Positions 16,043-23,192 of a DNA stretch of 23,192 nt are shown here, piece by piece. Every line of letters starts with the position of its first letter. The first letter of the stretch is position 1. Origin of the DNA: an uncultured Porphyromonas sp. (GTDB taxonomy: Bacteria > Bacteroidota > Bacteroidia > Bacteroidales > Porphyromonadaceae). Under the pieces are notes generated by a model, which worked only from the letters and a program-made list of their open reading frames with translations, was not told where the DNA came from and made no database searches. Where the stretch lies: assembly GCA_902465775.1 (NCBI GenBank), contig CABQOJ010000003.1, positions 1-23,192 of the forward strand, given 5' to 3'. Made by a program: the position numbers and the translations under genes.

Positions 16043-18514
16043 ATGGCAAACAAAACAGGACTAACGAGAACCGACGATACCCTCGAACTCTTCTATCAGT
16101 ATAGTCTCAACGGACTACAAGAACCCGTTGCTACTGACGAAGAACTCAAGGCGAAGATGCGAGGAGATCTGAGAGAATCCATAAGTGCTGGAGTCTCCAC
16201 ACAGACAGGACTCTACCTCTTAGAGTGCTTTGGCAGTGCTGGATATGCACTATCCTATATTCGCTCTGGTCAAGACCGAGGAGACTTCTCAATCCTTAGA
16301 GCATGGATCCCTACCATCTTTCAATACGATGCCAAGAATCTACTCTCTTTCCTAAAGGAAACACTAGACACCCTTGATCGACTCGCTTACGAACCGACTG
16401 CAGAGCTACAGAAGGCTATGGATGAGTGCGCAAATAAATTTCAATATAAGAGCGATAAAACGACACGTAAACTATTCTCCCAGATAGAGACGGAGCCGAG
16501 AGGTAGCAATGCCCCCTACGCTTGGTGCTGGCTCAAAGAGAAGAGCATCGAGGAGGTGATCACACACTACATACCTCAGAGTAACTTTGGATCCTACCGA
16601 GGCATCTTCTTTGTAGATACTCAGAGTGCCACGCAAGAGTTCTCCCCTGGCCTTGCTGTTATCAAGGAGGGTGACCTCAAGCCAGTCTTCACCATCTCTA
16701 CTCTATCTCCTAGACTCACTCCTGAGATCGCACAGTATGGCATCAAGCCAGAGGATTTCAATCTGAGCCGCCTCATCATAGACTCGACCTCTATCAATCT
16801 ATCAGACAAGGGAGCCGAGCAGTTTGAGTGCTGGGAGGGTGCAGAGGTCGAGGCAAGCTGGCAATTCAACAGCGAAGGCTTCGTACCCATAGTAAAGCGT
16901 GCTAAGATCCAGTCAGAGCAAGATATAGAAAAGCTCATCTTGATACAAGCTAGAGATGTCAGAAGACGATTCAGCCGAGAGGAGTTCCGTATAGTAGATA
17001 AGACCACAAACTACGACCAAACTGAAAACTTCAAGCCACAACCTTTTAAGCGGGGGCTACTACAAGGCGGGGATATTTTCTCTAAGGAATTCTCCCTTGT
17101 AGACTTCAAAGATGGGCCTCTATCCATCAGCTTCAAGACCTACTCGCCAAAGCGCTTCAAGCCAGACTCCATTGATTTGGAGATCAAGATAGATCATTTT
17201 CTCAGGCGAAGCCCTATCACTGCGCCTGTTATGGAGTTGAGACTATCTAAGATCCGACTTGAAGTAGATGTTCATACACCTATTAAGAAGTATTCATCAG
17301 ACGCACAGGTTCAGGACGAACTGACAAAGCAACTAGAAGGTCTGCGAAAAGACTCTTTTGACATCAAAGTAACTTCTTCCTCTATCTACCCTACAAGCAA
17401 TACAGCAAGAGTTACCTCAAGCACTCCTCAGGAACCTCGAACTTCGGGTAAGTGGCCTGACGACTTCCCCACAAGCAAAGATCCAAAAGCTACTCCAAAC
17501 GATCCTCTGAAACCTCAAGTTTCTGATATCGATCCCAGTAGCGTTGATAATCTAGAGGAGCGTTCCAAAGAGAAGAAGAGAGGTGTCATGAAGTGGGTCA
17601 ATATGAAGTGGGTCAATCTAGTCTCTTATATCGGAGCCGTGCTCTTTTTCATTGGTCTAGTGCTAGTTCTTATTGGGGTCATAACCCTCCAGTGGAGGCC
17701 AAAGAGCAACGCAGACAAAGAAGAGCAGGCTACACAAATTGATAGCATCATTACGACTGTAGACTCTCTCCAAAATGATCTGCAAAGCTTCTCTACAGAG
17801 TTGCTCAAAGCAGACTCCCTCGTGAAAGCCTCCTCAGACTCTATCCGACAAGCGGAGTGGCTGGATAAGGTAAGCTCATCACAAGACCTCTTCTCTGGAT
17901 TAGATCGTCAATTGAGTAATCTCAACAGCAGACTAGATGACATTAAGACCGGCACAAAGGCTCCCTCTACACTCCAATTCTATAGCGATAGCCTCTCTAA
18001 GTCTCAAGATTCGCTACGTACGCTACTTGACGACTTGAAGGGTATTCAGTCTAGTGTAAATCGCAAAGATAGCTCTCGGCTCACCGATGATCTTCAGAAG
18101 ATACTTGATAGTCTAAGCTCTCTGCAGGAAGACCTAGACCAGCTTAGCACAAAGCCTTCCGTCACTCCTGCTCTCCAGCAAGCCGATAGGGAGGAGTCTG
18201 GTAAGAAGATCCTGGACTGGTTCAAGTGGGGCGGACTAGCTCTCATCGTGATACTGGTCATCGTTTTACTGGTCATCGTTTTTGCAGTCTTTATGTCTCT
18301 ACGAAAAAAAGACAAGAAGACAGACAGCGTCGCCCCCCCCTCTAGCGACAAAGAGGCAGGCAAGAGTAGCGACAAAAACGCCAGCAAGCGCAGCAACAAA
18401 GACGCAAGCAAGCGCAGCAACAAAGACGCAGACAAGCGTAGCGACAAAGCTTCCAACGGAAATAACACCAAACAGAGAAAATCAATTTCCCAAAGCAAAC
18501 AAGACAGAAGATGA
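16043..18514 (+). CDS. Two-segment membrane protein with periplasmic coiled coil and Lys-rich repeat tail
   Basis: The 823-aa product has a large unrecognised soluble N-terminal region (~1-450), a Pro/Ser/Thr-rich linker (~455-510), a membrane segment at ~526-548 (VSYIGAVLFFIGLVLVLIG), a Ser/Asp/Leu-rich coiled coil (~558-722), a second membrane segment at 729-754, and a Lys-rich tail of 8-residue repeats (SNKDASKR type, 768-802). N-in topology places the coiled coil in the periplasm and both ends in the cytoplasm, with the basic tail agreeing. Three separate in-frame tandem duplications and a C8 run lie in its last third (listed separately). It shares an ATGA overlap with the next gene, implying translational coupling. 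No enzymatic motif is visible. It may connect the cytoplasmic NTPases to periplasmic partners. Confidence 0.8.
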   Translation: MANKTGLTRTDDTLELFYQYSLNGLQEPVATDEELKAKMRGDLRESISAGVSTQTGLYLLECFGSAGYALSYIRSGQDRGDFSILRAWIPTIFQYDAKNLLSFLKETLDTLDRLAYEPTAELQKAMDECANKFQYKSDKTTRKLFSQIETEPRGSNAPYAWCWLKEKSIEEVITHYIPQSNFGSYRGIFFVDTQSATQEFSPGLAVIKEGDLKPVFTISTLSPRLTPEIAQYGIKPEDFNLSRLIIDSTSINLSDKGAEQFECWEGAEVEASWQFNSEGFVPIVKRAKIQSEQDIEKLILIQARDVRRRFSREEFRIVDKTTNYDQTENFKPQPFKRGLLQGGDIFSKEFSLVDFKDGPLSISFKTYSPKRFKPDSIDLEIKIDHFLRRSPITAPVMELRLSKIRLEVDVHTPIKKYSSDAQVQDELTKQLEGLRKDSFDIKVTSSSIYPTSNTARVTSSTPQEPRTSGKWPDDFPTSKDPKATPNDPLKPQVSDIDPSSVDNLEERSKEKKRGVMKWVNMKWVNLVSYIGAVLFFIGLVLVLIGVITLQWRPKSNADKEEQATQIDSIITTVDSLQNDLQSFSTELLKADSLVKASSDSIRQAEWLDKVSSSQDLFSGLDRQLSNLNSRLDDIKTGTKAPSTLQFYSDSLSKSQDSLRTLLDDLKGIQSSVNRKDSSRLTDDLQKILDSLSSLQEDLDQLSTKPSVTPALQQADREESGKKILDWFKWGGLALIVILVIVLLVIVFAVFMSLRKKDKKTDSVAPPSSDKEAGKSSDKNASKRSNKDASKRSNKDADKRSDKASNGNNTKQRKSISQSKQDRR
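17588..17617 (+). repeat. Perfect 15-bp tandem duplication before membrane segment 1
   Basis: ATGAAGTGGGTCAAT occurs twice head to tail, encoding MKWVN-MKWVN (residues 516-525) directly before the first membrane segment of the 823-aa protein. The copies are identical, indicating a recent event. Confidence 0.95.
18253..18282 (+). repeat. Perfect 15-bp tandem duplication inside membrane segment 2
   Basis: ACTGGTCATCGTTTT occurs twice head to tail in the coding sequence of the second membrane segment of the 823-aa protein, adding five hydrophobic residues. The copies are identical. Confidence 0.95.
18333..18340. repeat. C8 run within the 823-aa coding sequence
   Basis: Eight C encode part of V-A-P-P-S just after membrane segment 2. 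With nine C the frame would meet TAG at once (V-A-P-P-L-stop), removing the Lys-rich tail. With seven C the frame would switch to an alternative basic tail of about 80 residues that runs past the normal stop. Length variation here would therefore switch the cytoplasmic tail. Confidence 0.8.
18344..18448 (+). repeat. 24-bp tandem repeats encoding Lys-rich octapeptides
   Basis: Units begin at 18344, 18368, 18392 and 18416, with a partial fifth at 18440. The encoded units are SDKEAGKS, SDKNASKR, SNKDASKR, SNKDADKR and SDK. The third and fourth are nearly identical at DNA level. The unit is a multiple of three, so copy-number change keeps the frame and alters only tail length and charge. Confidence 0.93.
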
Positions 18515-19401
18515 ATACAATACCCAAAGTACTACTCATCGTCCTCCTCCCCATTCTTTTAGTTGGAGTAGTTTGGTTTTACTACTCCGATACTGAGGCG
18601 AAGCTACCAGCACTCGATGAGTCTATTGCGTCCAGCTATAATAGCTATATGCCCGATGCTGACAAGCTCTTTGACAAGAGTGCCGTTGAGGAGCTGAGCG
18701 ATGACAACCTGCTCGACACACTCCGTCGCTACATCAATAGGGTGGAGATCTTTAGTGGAGAGGATAAAATTAGCCAAGAGAAAGCCACTACGCAGTACCA
18801 GCAGCTCATTGACGCTTACTCGTCTATCTTTATCGACCGGACAGAGAGCTACCTCTCCTCCCCGCAAGAGTCGTGGCCGGCAGCTAAGCTACGAGGCTTC
18901 AAGAGTGGTATCAGCGAGATAGAGCGACTGACCAATAGCTATGACGTGAGCAATAGCTACAGCAGTCAGTGCAACAAGATACTCACCACGCTATCACTCT
19001 ACTACCGTGGCTGGGGGGTTATCAAACACCCTAAATATAAGGGACTCTCTAATCTTCAAAACAACCGAACCACCATCAGAGAGTGCCAAGCTAACGAATA
19101 CATCAAAAACAATCGCAGTTTCAATGCGCAACTCGCAGATGCACCCAGCAAGCTGAAAGATAGTCACTCCAAGTATGTGGAGAGTAAGTGTGAGGAACTA
19201 CTGGATCAAATGGAAAACCCTTATATGGAGAACATCTATCAGTACAATCGAATAGAAAAGAGTGCCGCTGTGGTCGATAGAAACCGTGCACTCAAAGATC
19301 AAATCGACCAGCTCCTCTCAGACTATAGATCTGCATGGGGTACAGAGCACAGTGAGTACGACCACTACAACTCTATAGACAAAGATTTGTATACCAGATA
19401 A
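18511..19401 (+). CDS. Signal-anchored helical protein of unknown function
   Basis: This 296-aa protein has one N-terminal hydrophobic segment (~6-24, VLLIVLLPILLVGVVWF) with no lipobox and no clear peptidase I site, so it is probably anchored in the inner membrane with residues ~27-296 in the periplasm. The remainder is mostly helical and charged, rich in Tyr, Ser and Asn, with no recognised motif. Its ATG overlaps the stop of the 823-aa gene by four bases (ATGA), strongly suggesting coupled translation and a shared complex. It is the last gene of the cluster; 258 bp with no convincing gene, promoter or terminator hairpin follow it. Function not recognised. Confidence 0.8.
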   Translation: MNTIPKVLLIVLLPILLVGVVWFYYSDTEAKLPALDESIASSYNSYMPDADKLFDKSAVEELSDDNLLDTLRRYINRVEIFSGEDKISQEKATTQYQQLIDAYSSIFIDRTESYLSSPQESWPAAKLRGFKSGISEIERLTNSYDVSNSYSSQCNKILTTLSLYYRGWGVIKHPKYKGLSNLQNNRTTIRECQANEYIKNNRSFNAQLADAPSKLKDSHSKYVESKCEELLDQMENPYMENIYQYNRIEKSAAVVDRNRALKDQIDQLLSDYRSAWGTEHSEYDHYNSIDKDLYTR

Positions 19402-19659
19402 CCTCTTTGGACCTTTCCTCCCGAGACAACTATCCTCAGACTAGTGAGATGCCCAGGATCGAAGAGTAGTACCAACCTTACGAGACCTTAAGAAAAAGAG
19501 CTACCTTTACGGAACAAGACAAATACATTTTTCCTTTTTAGCTACAAAAGAGTCCTCCTTTGACTGACTCGCTCTTTGGGTAGGATCAAAAGCTACTATT
19601 GTACAAGGAGCTGTCCCCAAAAAGGAGTTAAGCCAAGTAGATCTTATACTCAAGCAACT

Positions 19660-20442
19660 ATGACTAGACGAAAGAAAGTGACGCTGCTGGTCATCGGGGC
19701 TATTGCTCTGGTGATGCTGCTCTGCGGACTCTGGCTATGGCGCTCTATGCGCACGAGCAATCCGTGGGGCGCTCAGACGATTGGCGACATAGCCGCACCC
19801 GCAGGCTACACCCGTGTGGAGGCTCCCGCGGGGAGCTACACGGCTTATCTACGGGCCCTACCCTTGAAGCCGCGCGGTGCTAGGGTGCAGCTCTACACGG
19901 GGGGCGATGCGCGCTTGCAGTTTCTCTCCACGGCGGTAATCGACCAGGATATCCTCAGCAACGATGAGCAGTGTGCTGATGTGGCCATGCGACTTCGCGC
20001 TGAGTACCTTTGGCAGAAGAGGCGCTACCGAGAGATTAGCTTTCGCAATGTTCATGGCAAGACGATGCGCTACTCTGGCGGAGCGTCTCGTAGCGCCTTC
20101 GAGCGTTATATGCGAGGCGTCTATGGTGCTTGCAGTACCTTCTCTCTATACCAGGAGACCAAGCCCCGTGCTATCCAAGATGTGATGCCAGGCGATGTGC
20201 TCGTCTACCCAGCACGTGCAGGGCGCAAGTACGGTCATGCCATTATGGTGGTCGATGTGGCGCGGAGCAGATCTGGCAAGGTGGCGATCATGTGCCTCGA
20301 GGGCAATACCCCTGCTCGTGAGAAGCACCTCGTGCGCAATCTCAATCCACTGCGCAACCCGTGGTTTATACTCAGCGAGGGAGACGAGGCGATACAGATC
20401 TCGGTCTTCCGCTTTAACAAAGACGAGCTCAGACACTACTAA
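19660..20442 (+). CDS. DUF4846-type protein, possible NlpC/CHAP-like fold
   Basis: I place the start at ATG 19660 (260 aa); the frame is open further upstream to a TTG at 19576, but that extension reads like non-coding sequence. A basic N-terminus and hydrophobic segment (~8-26, LLVIGAIALVMLLCGLWLW) suggest a membrane anchor with an external domain. The body matches my memory of Bacteroidota DUF4846 proteins: GYTRVEAPAGSYTAYLRALP early, then AVIDQDI, QCADVAMRLRAEYLW, and PGDVLVYP…GHAIMVVD. Cys105 in QCADVAMRL and His193 in GHAIMVVD are spaced like the Cys/His pair of NlpC/P60 or CHAP peptidases, so a cell-wall amidase activity is possible but unproven. Arginine codons are almost all CGN, unlike the cluster upstream. 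Confidence 0.82.
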   Translation: MTRRKKVTLLVIGAIALVMLLCGLWLWRSMRTSNPWGAQTIGDIAAPAGYTRVEAPAGSYTAYLRALPLKPRGARVQLYTGGDARLQFLSTAVIDQDILSNDEQCADVAMRLRAEYLWQKRRYREISFRNVHGKTMRYSGGASRSAFERYMRGVYGACSTFSLYQETKPRAIQDVMPGDVLVYPARAGRKYGHAIMVVDVARSRSGKVAIMCLEGNTPAREKHLVRNLNPLRNPWFILSEGDEAIQISVFRFNKDELRHY

Positions 20443-20501
20443 CCCACTCTGACACGCATGACTAGTTACATCTTTCAGACTATCTAAACCCTAATCATAG
20501 T

Positions 20502-22145
20502 ATGATAAAACGAACCTCTATTCTCCTCTGCGGGCTATTATGCCTGATGATACCTCTGTCGGCTCAAGTGATTGACTTCGAGAGCAAAGACGCTATAGAA
20601 ATGGAAGCGCTAGAGCAGTTACTTGACTTTTCGGGACCTAATCTACAAGCAGCTTTGGAAGCTCATGTACCAGATCACGATGAGCAAATGACGCTACTCA
20701 CCGACCTTCAGAAGGTGGTCAAGGCCGATCCCAACAACGGCACGGCTTGGCTCTATATAGCTAGCATCTATCGTATGAATAGAGAACCGATTATCGCTCT
20801 AGATGCGGCTACAAAAGCTATTAACCTCCTCAAGAGAAATCCTCTCCGTAGTGTCTCAGCCTATTGGGTTCGCTCTGATATCCACCTAGATCTCGGAGAT
20901 GTGGAGCAGGCTGTGAAGGATCTAGACAGTGCGATCAGCTTCAATCTAGGAGATTCAGATCTCTACTGGAAGCGTGCCGACATTTACTTCTATTCAGGAC
21001 AACAAGACTTGGCCAAAGTAGCCTACGAGCAACTTCTATCAGTAGATCCTAACTGCCCAGGCGGTTATATCGGTCTAGGAGCACTCTCGACAGACGACCA
21101 GGAGCGTCTAGACTACTTTACTAAGGCGATAAATCTAGATCCTAATCGTATGTTAGGATATTCTTATAGAGCGGCTTGCTATGCAGATATGGGCAGAGAT
21201 GAGGAGGCTATAGACGATGCTATCCACGCTCTCAGCCTAGGACAGGATGAGAGCTCTATGTCTATCCTCACCTCTATGATCTCTAGAGGCGAGACCGATC
21301 TATTGATTAACAAACTCCAGGCACAGACTATCAAAGAGCCTAATGGCATTCACTGGTTCGCCCTACTAGGCAACGCATACATGTCCACTAGAGCTTATCC
21401 AGATGCGATCAAAAGCTTTCTCAATGCACAGTCGATAGATTCAAACGTGGCATCTACTCCATTCTATGTAAACAACCTCGTACGTTGCTATCGTGCTGTG
21501 GGAAACCACAAGGCTGCACTAGAGCAGGTCAACAAGATGCTCTCCCTAGAGCCAGACGATGTTGACTACACTTTCCTTAAGGCCCAGATCCTACACGAGA
21601 GCGGTAAGCCTAAGGCGGCTATTAGAGAGCTAGACAAGTGCATCGCACAGCAGCCAGCTCTATTCCAGCTGTACGCCTATAGAGCGTTGTGCCACGAGAG
21701 CCTCAAGGAGTGGGACGGAGCAATCAGAGACTATTCTAAAGCTTTGAAGTTACAGCCTACCTCATGCAACTTTGTTGCCAGAGGATACCTGTACAGCTTA
21801 AAAGGAGACAAGAGATCAGCTCAGGCTGATTACCGTAAGGCAATAGAGGTGGGAGACAACTTCTTCACAGCCTACGCATACTATGCCTTAGGACAGAAGA
21901 GAAAAGCGGAAGAGGTTATATCTAGCGCACTAAATGAGGATCCAGACGATGCGCTACTCCATATAGAGGTGGCTCGTGTCTACGCACTAATCGGTGATAA
22001 GAGCAAAGCTATTGAGTACGCACGTATAGCTCTAGAGGAGGGATACACGCCTCTCTCTAGACTGGAGCAGTATATTGCCTTTGAGGCGATACAAGACGAT
22101 CCGCAGTTTCGAGCACTCATACAGCAGTATAAGAAAAGCTTCTAG
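20502..22145 (+). CDS. Exported TPR-repeat protein
   Basis: The 547-aa protein has a signal peptide (basic MIKR, hydrophobic core, likely cleavage after PLSA21 before Q22) and then many tetratricopeptide repeats from ~60 to the C-terminus (e.g. NNGTAWLYIASIYRMNREP, LFQLYAYRALCHESLKEW, DYTFLKAQILHESGKPKA). No catalytic domain is seen, so it is probably a periplasmic or outer-membrane-associated scaffold. The gene lies 59 bp after the DUF4846 gene. Its frequent AGA/AGG arginine and CTA leucine codons resemble the srf-like cluster more than its immediate neighbours, which may mean shared origin with that cluster. That link is an inference only. Confidence 0.85.
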   Translation: MIKRTSILLCGLLCLMIPLSAQVIDFESKDAIEMEALEQLLDFSGPNLQAALEAHVPDHDEQMTLLTDLQKVVKADPNNGTAWLYIASIYRMNREPIIALDAATKAINLLKRNPLRSVSAYWVRSDIHLDLGDVEQAVKDLDSAISFNLGDSDLYWKRADIYFYSGQQDLAKVAYEQLLSVDPNCPGGYIGLGALSTDDQERLDYFTKAINLDPNRMLGYSYRAACYADMGRDEEAIDDAIHALSLGQDESSMSILTSMISRGETDLLINKLQAQTIKEPNGIHWFALLGNAYMSTRAYPDAIKSFLNAQSIDSNVASTPFYVNNLVRCYRAVGNHKAALEQVNKMLSLEPDDVDYTFLKAQILHESGKPKAAIRELDKCIAQQPALFQLYAYRALCHESLKEWDGAIRDYSKALKLQPTSCNFVARGYLYSLKGDKRSAQADYRKAIEVGDNFFTAYAYYALGQKRKAEEVISSALNEDPDDALLHIEVARVYALIGDKSKAIEYARIALEEGYTPLSRLEQYIAFEAIQDDPQFRALIQQYKKSF

Positions 22146-22169
22146 CCAAAGCCCTAGACCATATACCTT

Positions 22170-23051
22170 ATGCTACTCATATCTCTATTCCTCTGTAGCC
22201 TCTCAGCCCTCTATCCTTGCTATAGAGCCTGGGAGCGTATGAAGCGCTCCTTTAGCGAGCCTGCCTTGGCGCTCTTTATGGCGATGGTGCTCTATGCGCT
22301 CTTTCTCCTGTATGGCACCGTGTTGCGGCTCTTTGGGGGCAGTACTGTCGACGCAGCGTATAGTGGTATGGTTGCCAAGACGGGGATTGGGTTTGACCTT
22401 TTCATCTTGCTACTCACTGGGGTCACTGTAGCGCTGATCCCCGTCAATCTTCTGATGGGGCGGATCATCAGGCGGTACAGGCGCTCGGGTGTCATCATCG
22501 TAGGGGGGATCATCCTCCTTTTGGCCATCCTAAGTATCCCAGTCAGTATGATGATAGGCGATCTAGGTCAGATAGCCCCTGAGATGGCTTCGTTCGGTAG
22601 TAGCTTGGTAGGTTGCTTCTTCCTCGAGTGTTGTGGGGTGATGGCTTACTTTGCATGGTTGCTCGGCTTGACCTATCAGGAGTTTTGCGTCATCGGCAAT
22701 ATCTACATGCAGGGCGCCATCTGCCTACTCGCAGCTCTAGCTCCGCTCCTTCTCTGTATACGCACGAAGCAAGCCCCTTGGAAGTGGCTCCTCAGCGGAG
22801 GCAATGCGCTCCTACACCTCGTCATCATCTCACTCTTCTTCGGGCACTACTGGATGCCCTTGGAGCGTGCCTTCGACCTCTGCGTTCAAGACCTCAACCG
22901 GCTCGGCGCCCTCTTTGGTAGCTCCTATGTGATGGTCAATATCATAATCTTCGTCATACTCTTTGTGGTCGATCTCGCGCTCAACGCCCTACTCTACCTA
23001 CTCCTAGCAGGCAAGCTCACCACTAGGCAAACTAGCAAAACATCCCTATGA
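22170..23051 (+). CDS. Polytopic membrane protein of unknown function
   Basis: The 293-aa protein has about seven hydrophobic segments, including ones near its N-terminus (LLISLFLCSLSALY), ~32-53 (ALALFMAMVLYALFLLYG), ~76-98, ~107-128 (VIIVGGIILLLAILSIPVS), ~145-167, ~180-197 (AICLLAALAPLLLCIRT), ~210-226 and ~255-280. There are no obvious catalytic motifs. It starts 24 bp after the TPR gene and its stop overlaps the next ATG (ATGA at 23048-23051), so it appears translationally coupled to the next small membrane protein. High-GC, CGN-rich codon use resembles the DUF4846 gene. No family recognised. Confidence 0.8.
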   Translation: MLLISLFLCSLSALYPCYRAWERMKRSFSEPALALFMAMVLYALFLLYGTVLRLFGGSTVDAAYSGMVAKTGIGFDLFILLLTGVTVALIPVNLLMGRIIRRYRRSGVIIVGGIILLLAILSIPVSMMIGDLGQIAPEMASFGSSLVGCFFLECCGVMAYFAWLLGLTYQEFCVIGNIYMQGAICLLAALAPLLLCIRTKQAPWKWLLSGGNALLHLVIISLFFGHYWMPLERAFDLCVQDLNRLGALFGSSYVMVNIIIFVILFVVDLALNALLYLLLAGKLTTRQTSKTSL

Positions 23052-23192
23052 AAAAGAAGATCCTCACGGCCCTGCTCCTCTTGCTCCTCGTCCTGTCAGC
23101 GACTTGGTTCTATAAGCTGCTCTTCCTATGGCTCGCACTACTCCTCTGGCGCAAAGAGCTCCTGAGCAAGATCCCCTACCGTCATGCTAACC
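23048..23192 (+). CDS. Start of a small membrane protein, cut by window edge
   Basis: ATG at 23048 overlaps the previous stop and opens a frame that runs to the window end (48 full codons, no stop). It begins MKKKILTALLLLLLVLSATW, a signal peptide or first membrane segment, and continues with a second hydrophobic stretch (LLFLWLALLLW) before basic residues. Too little is visible to name it; coupling by ATGA overlap suggests it works with the polytopic protein before it. Confidence 0.65.
   Translation, partial: MKKKILTALLLLLLVLSATWFYKLLFLWLALLLWRKELLSKIPYRHAN

Noticed and set aside
18094..18498. 134-codon antisense frame, Leu/Ser rich
   Set aside because: Its composition is the reverse-strand reading of the repeat and membrane-coding region; there is no promoter or family resemblance.
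18282..18596. 104-codon frame overlapping the end of the 823-aa gene
   Set aside because: It is the +1 shadow of the Lys-rich repeats and runs across the start of the next gene; it matters only as the alternative tail if the C8 run loses one base.
19013..19018. G6 run in the signal-anchored protein gene as a phase-variation site
   Set aside because: It lies in an intact frame (tgg ggg gtt) with no alternative coding signal; runs of six G occur several times in the window.
19576..19659. Upstream TTG extension of the DUF4846 gene
   Set aside because: The extra 28 residues precede an ordinary basic-hydrophobic N-terminus beginning at ATG 19660 and do not look conserved or coding.

Overview
The window looks like chromosomal DNA from a member of the Bacteroidota, most likely Porphyromonas or a close relative. 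The grounds are a YfhO-family membrane protein and a DUF4846-type protein of the kind common in this phylum, a near-perfect Bacteroidota promoter (TTTG, 19-nt spacer, TACCTTTG), mostly weak Shine-Dalgarno context, and decayed ~22-bp tandem repeats in an intergenic region. The genus is inferred from general style, not from a marker gene. All supported genes lie on the + strand. I see no tRNA, rRNA, CRISPR array or insertion sequence.

Layout: (1) 1-3353 holds the 3' part of a YfhO-like gene and a lipoprotein with an OmpA-like segment plus TPRs, ending at a strong stem-loop. (2) 3354-4105 is a 752-bp intergenic region. It carries decayed 22-bp repeats, a consensus promoter, a run of ten C just downstream of the predicted transcription start, and a 13-bp perfect-stem hairpin about 85 bp before the next gene. 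(3) 4106-19401 is the centre of interest, a seven-gene operon-like cluster. In order it encodes a SrfB-like actin/Hsp70-fold ATPase, a SrfC-like P-loop GTPase, a membrane-anchored subtilisin-family protease with two InlB-type repeats, a four-segment membrane protein, a second GTPase with duplicated N-terminal helical modules, a two-segment membrane protein with a periplasmic coiled coil, and a signal-anchored protein. (4) 19660-23192 carries a DUF4846 protein, an exported TPR protein, a polytopic membrane protein and the start of another small membrane protein.

The cluster joins three NTPases to a subtilase predicted to sit outside the inner membrane and to several envelope proteins. My reading is an NTP-regulated, envelope-spanning machine in which cytoplasmic ATPase/GTPase state is passed through membrane partners to a periplasmic protease or coiled coil. 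SrfB and SrfC are known as paired 'virulence factor' families in enterobacteria (srfABC), but their biochemical role is not established to my knowledge. The purpose here (defence, envelope stress, export, host interaction) cannot be read from sequence.

The locus also shows signs of length or phase variability: C10 in the leader, C8 in the coding sequence of the 823-aa protein, G6 at an apparent frameshift near the protease C-terminus, and three separate in-frame tandem duplications in the 823-aa gene. Arginine codon use in the cluster and in the exported TPR gene (many AGA/AGG) differs from the YfhO, lipoprotein, DUF4846 and 22170 genes (mostly CGT/CGC), which hints at separate histories.
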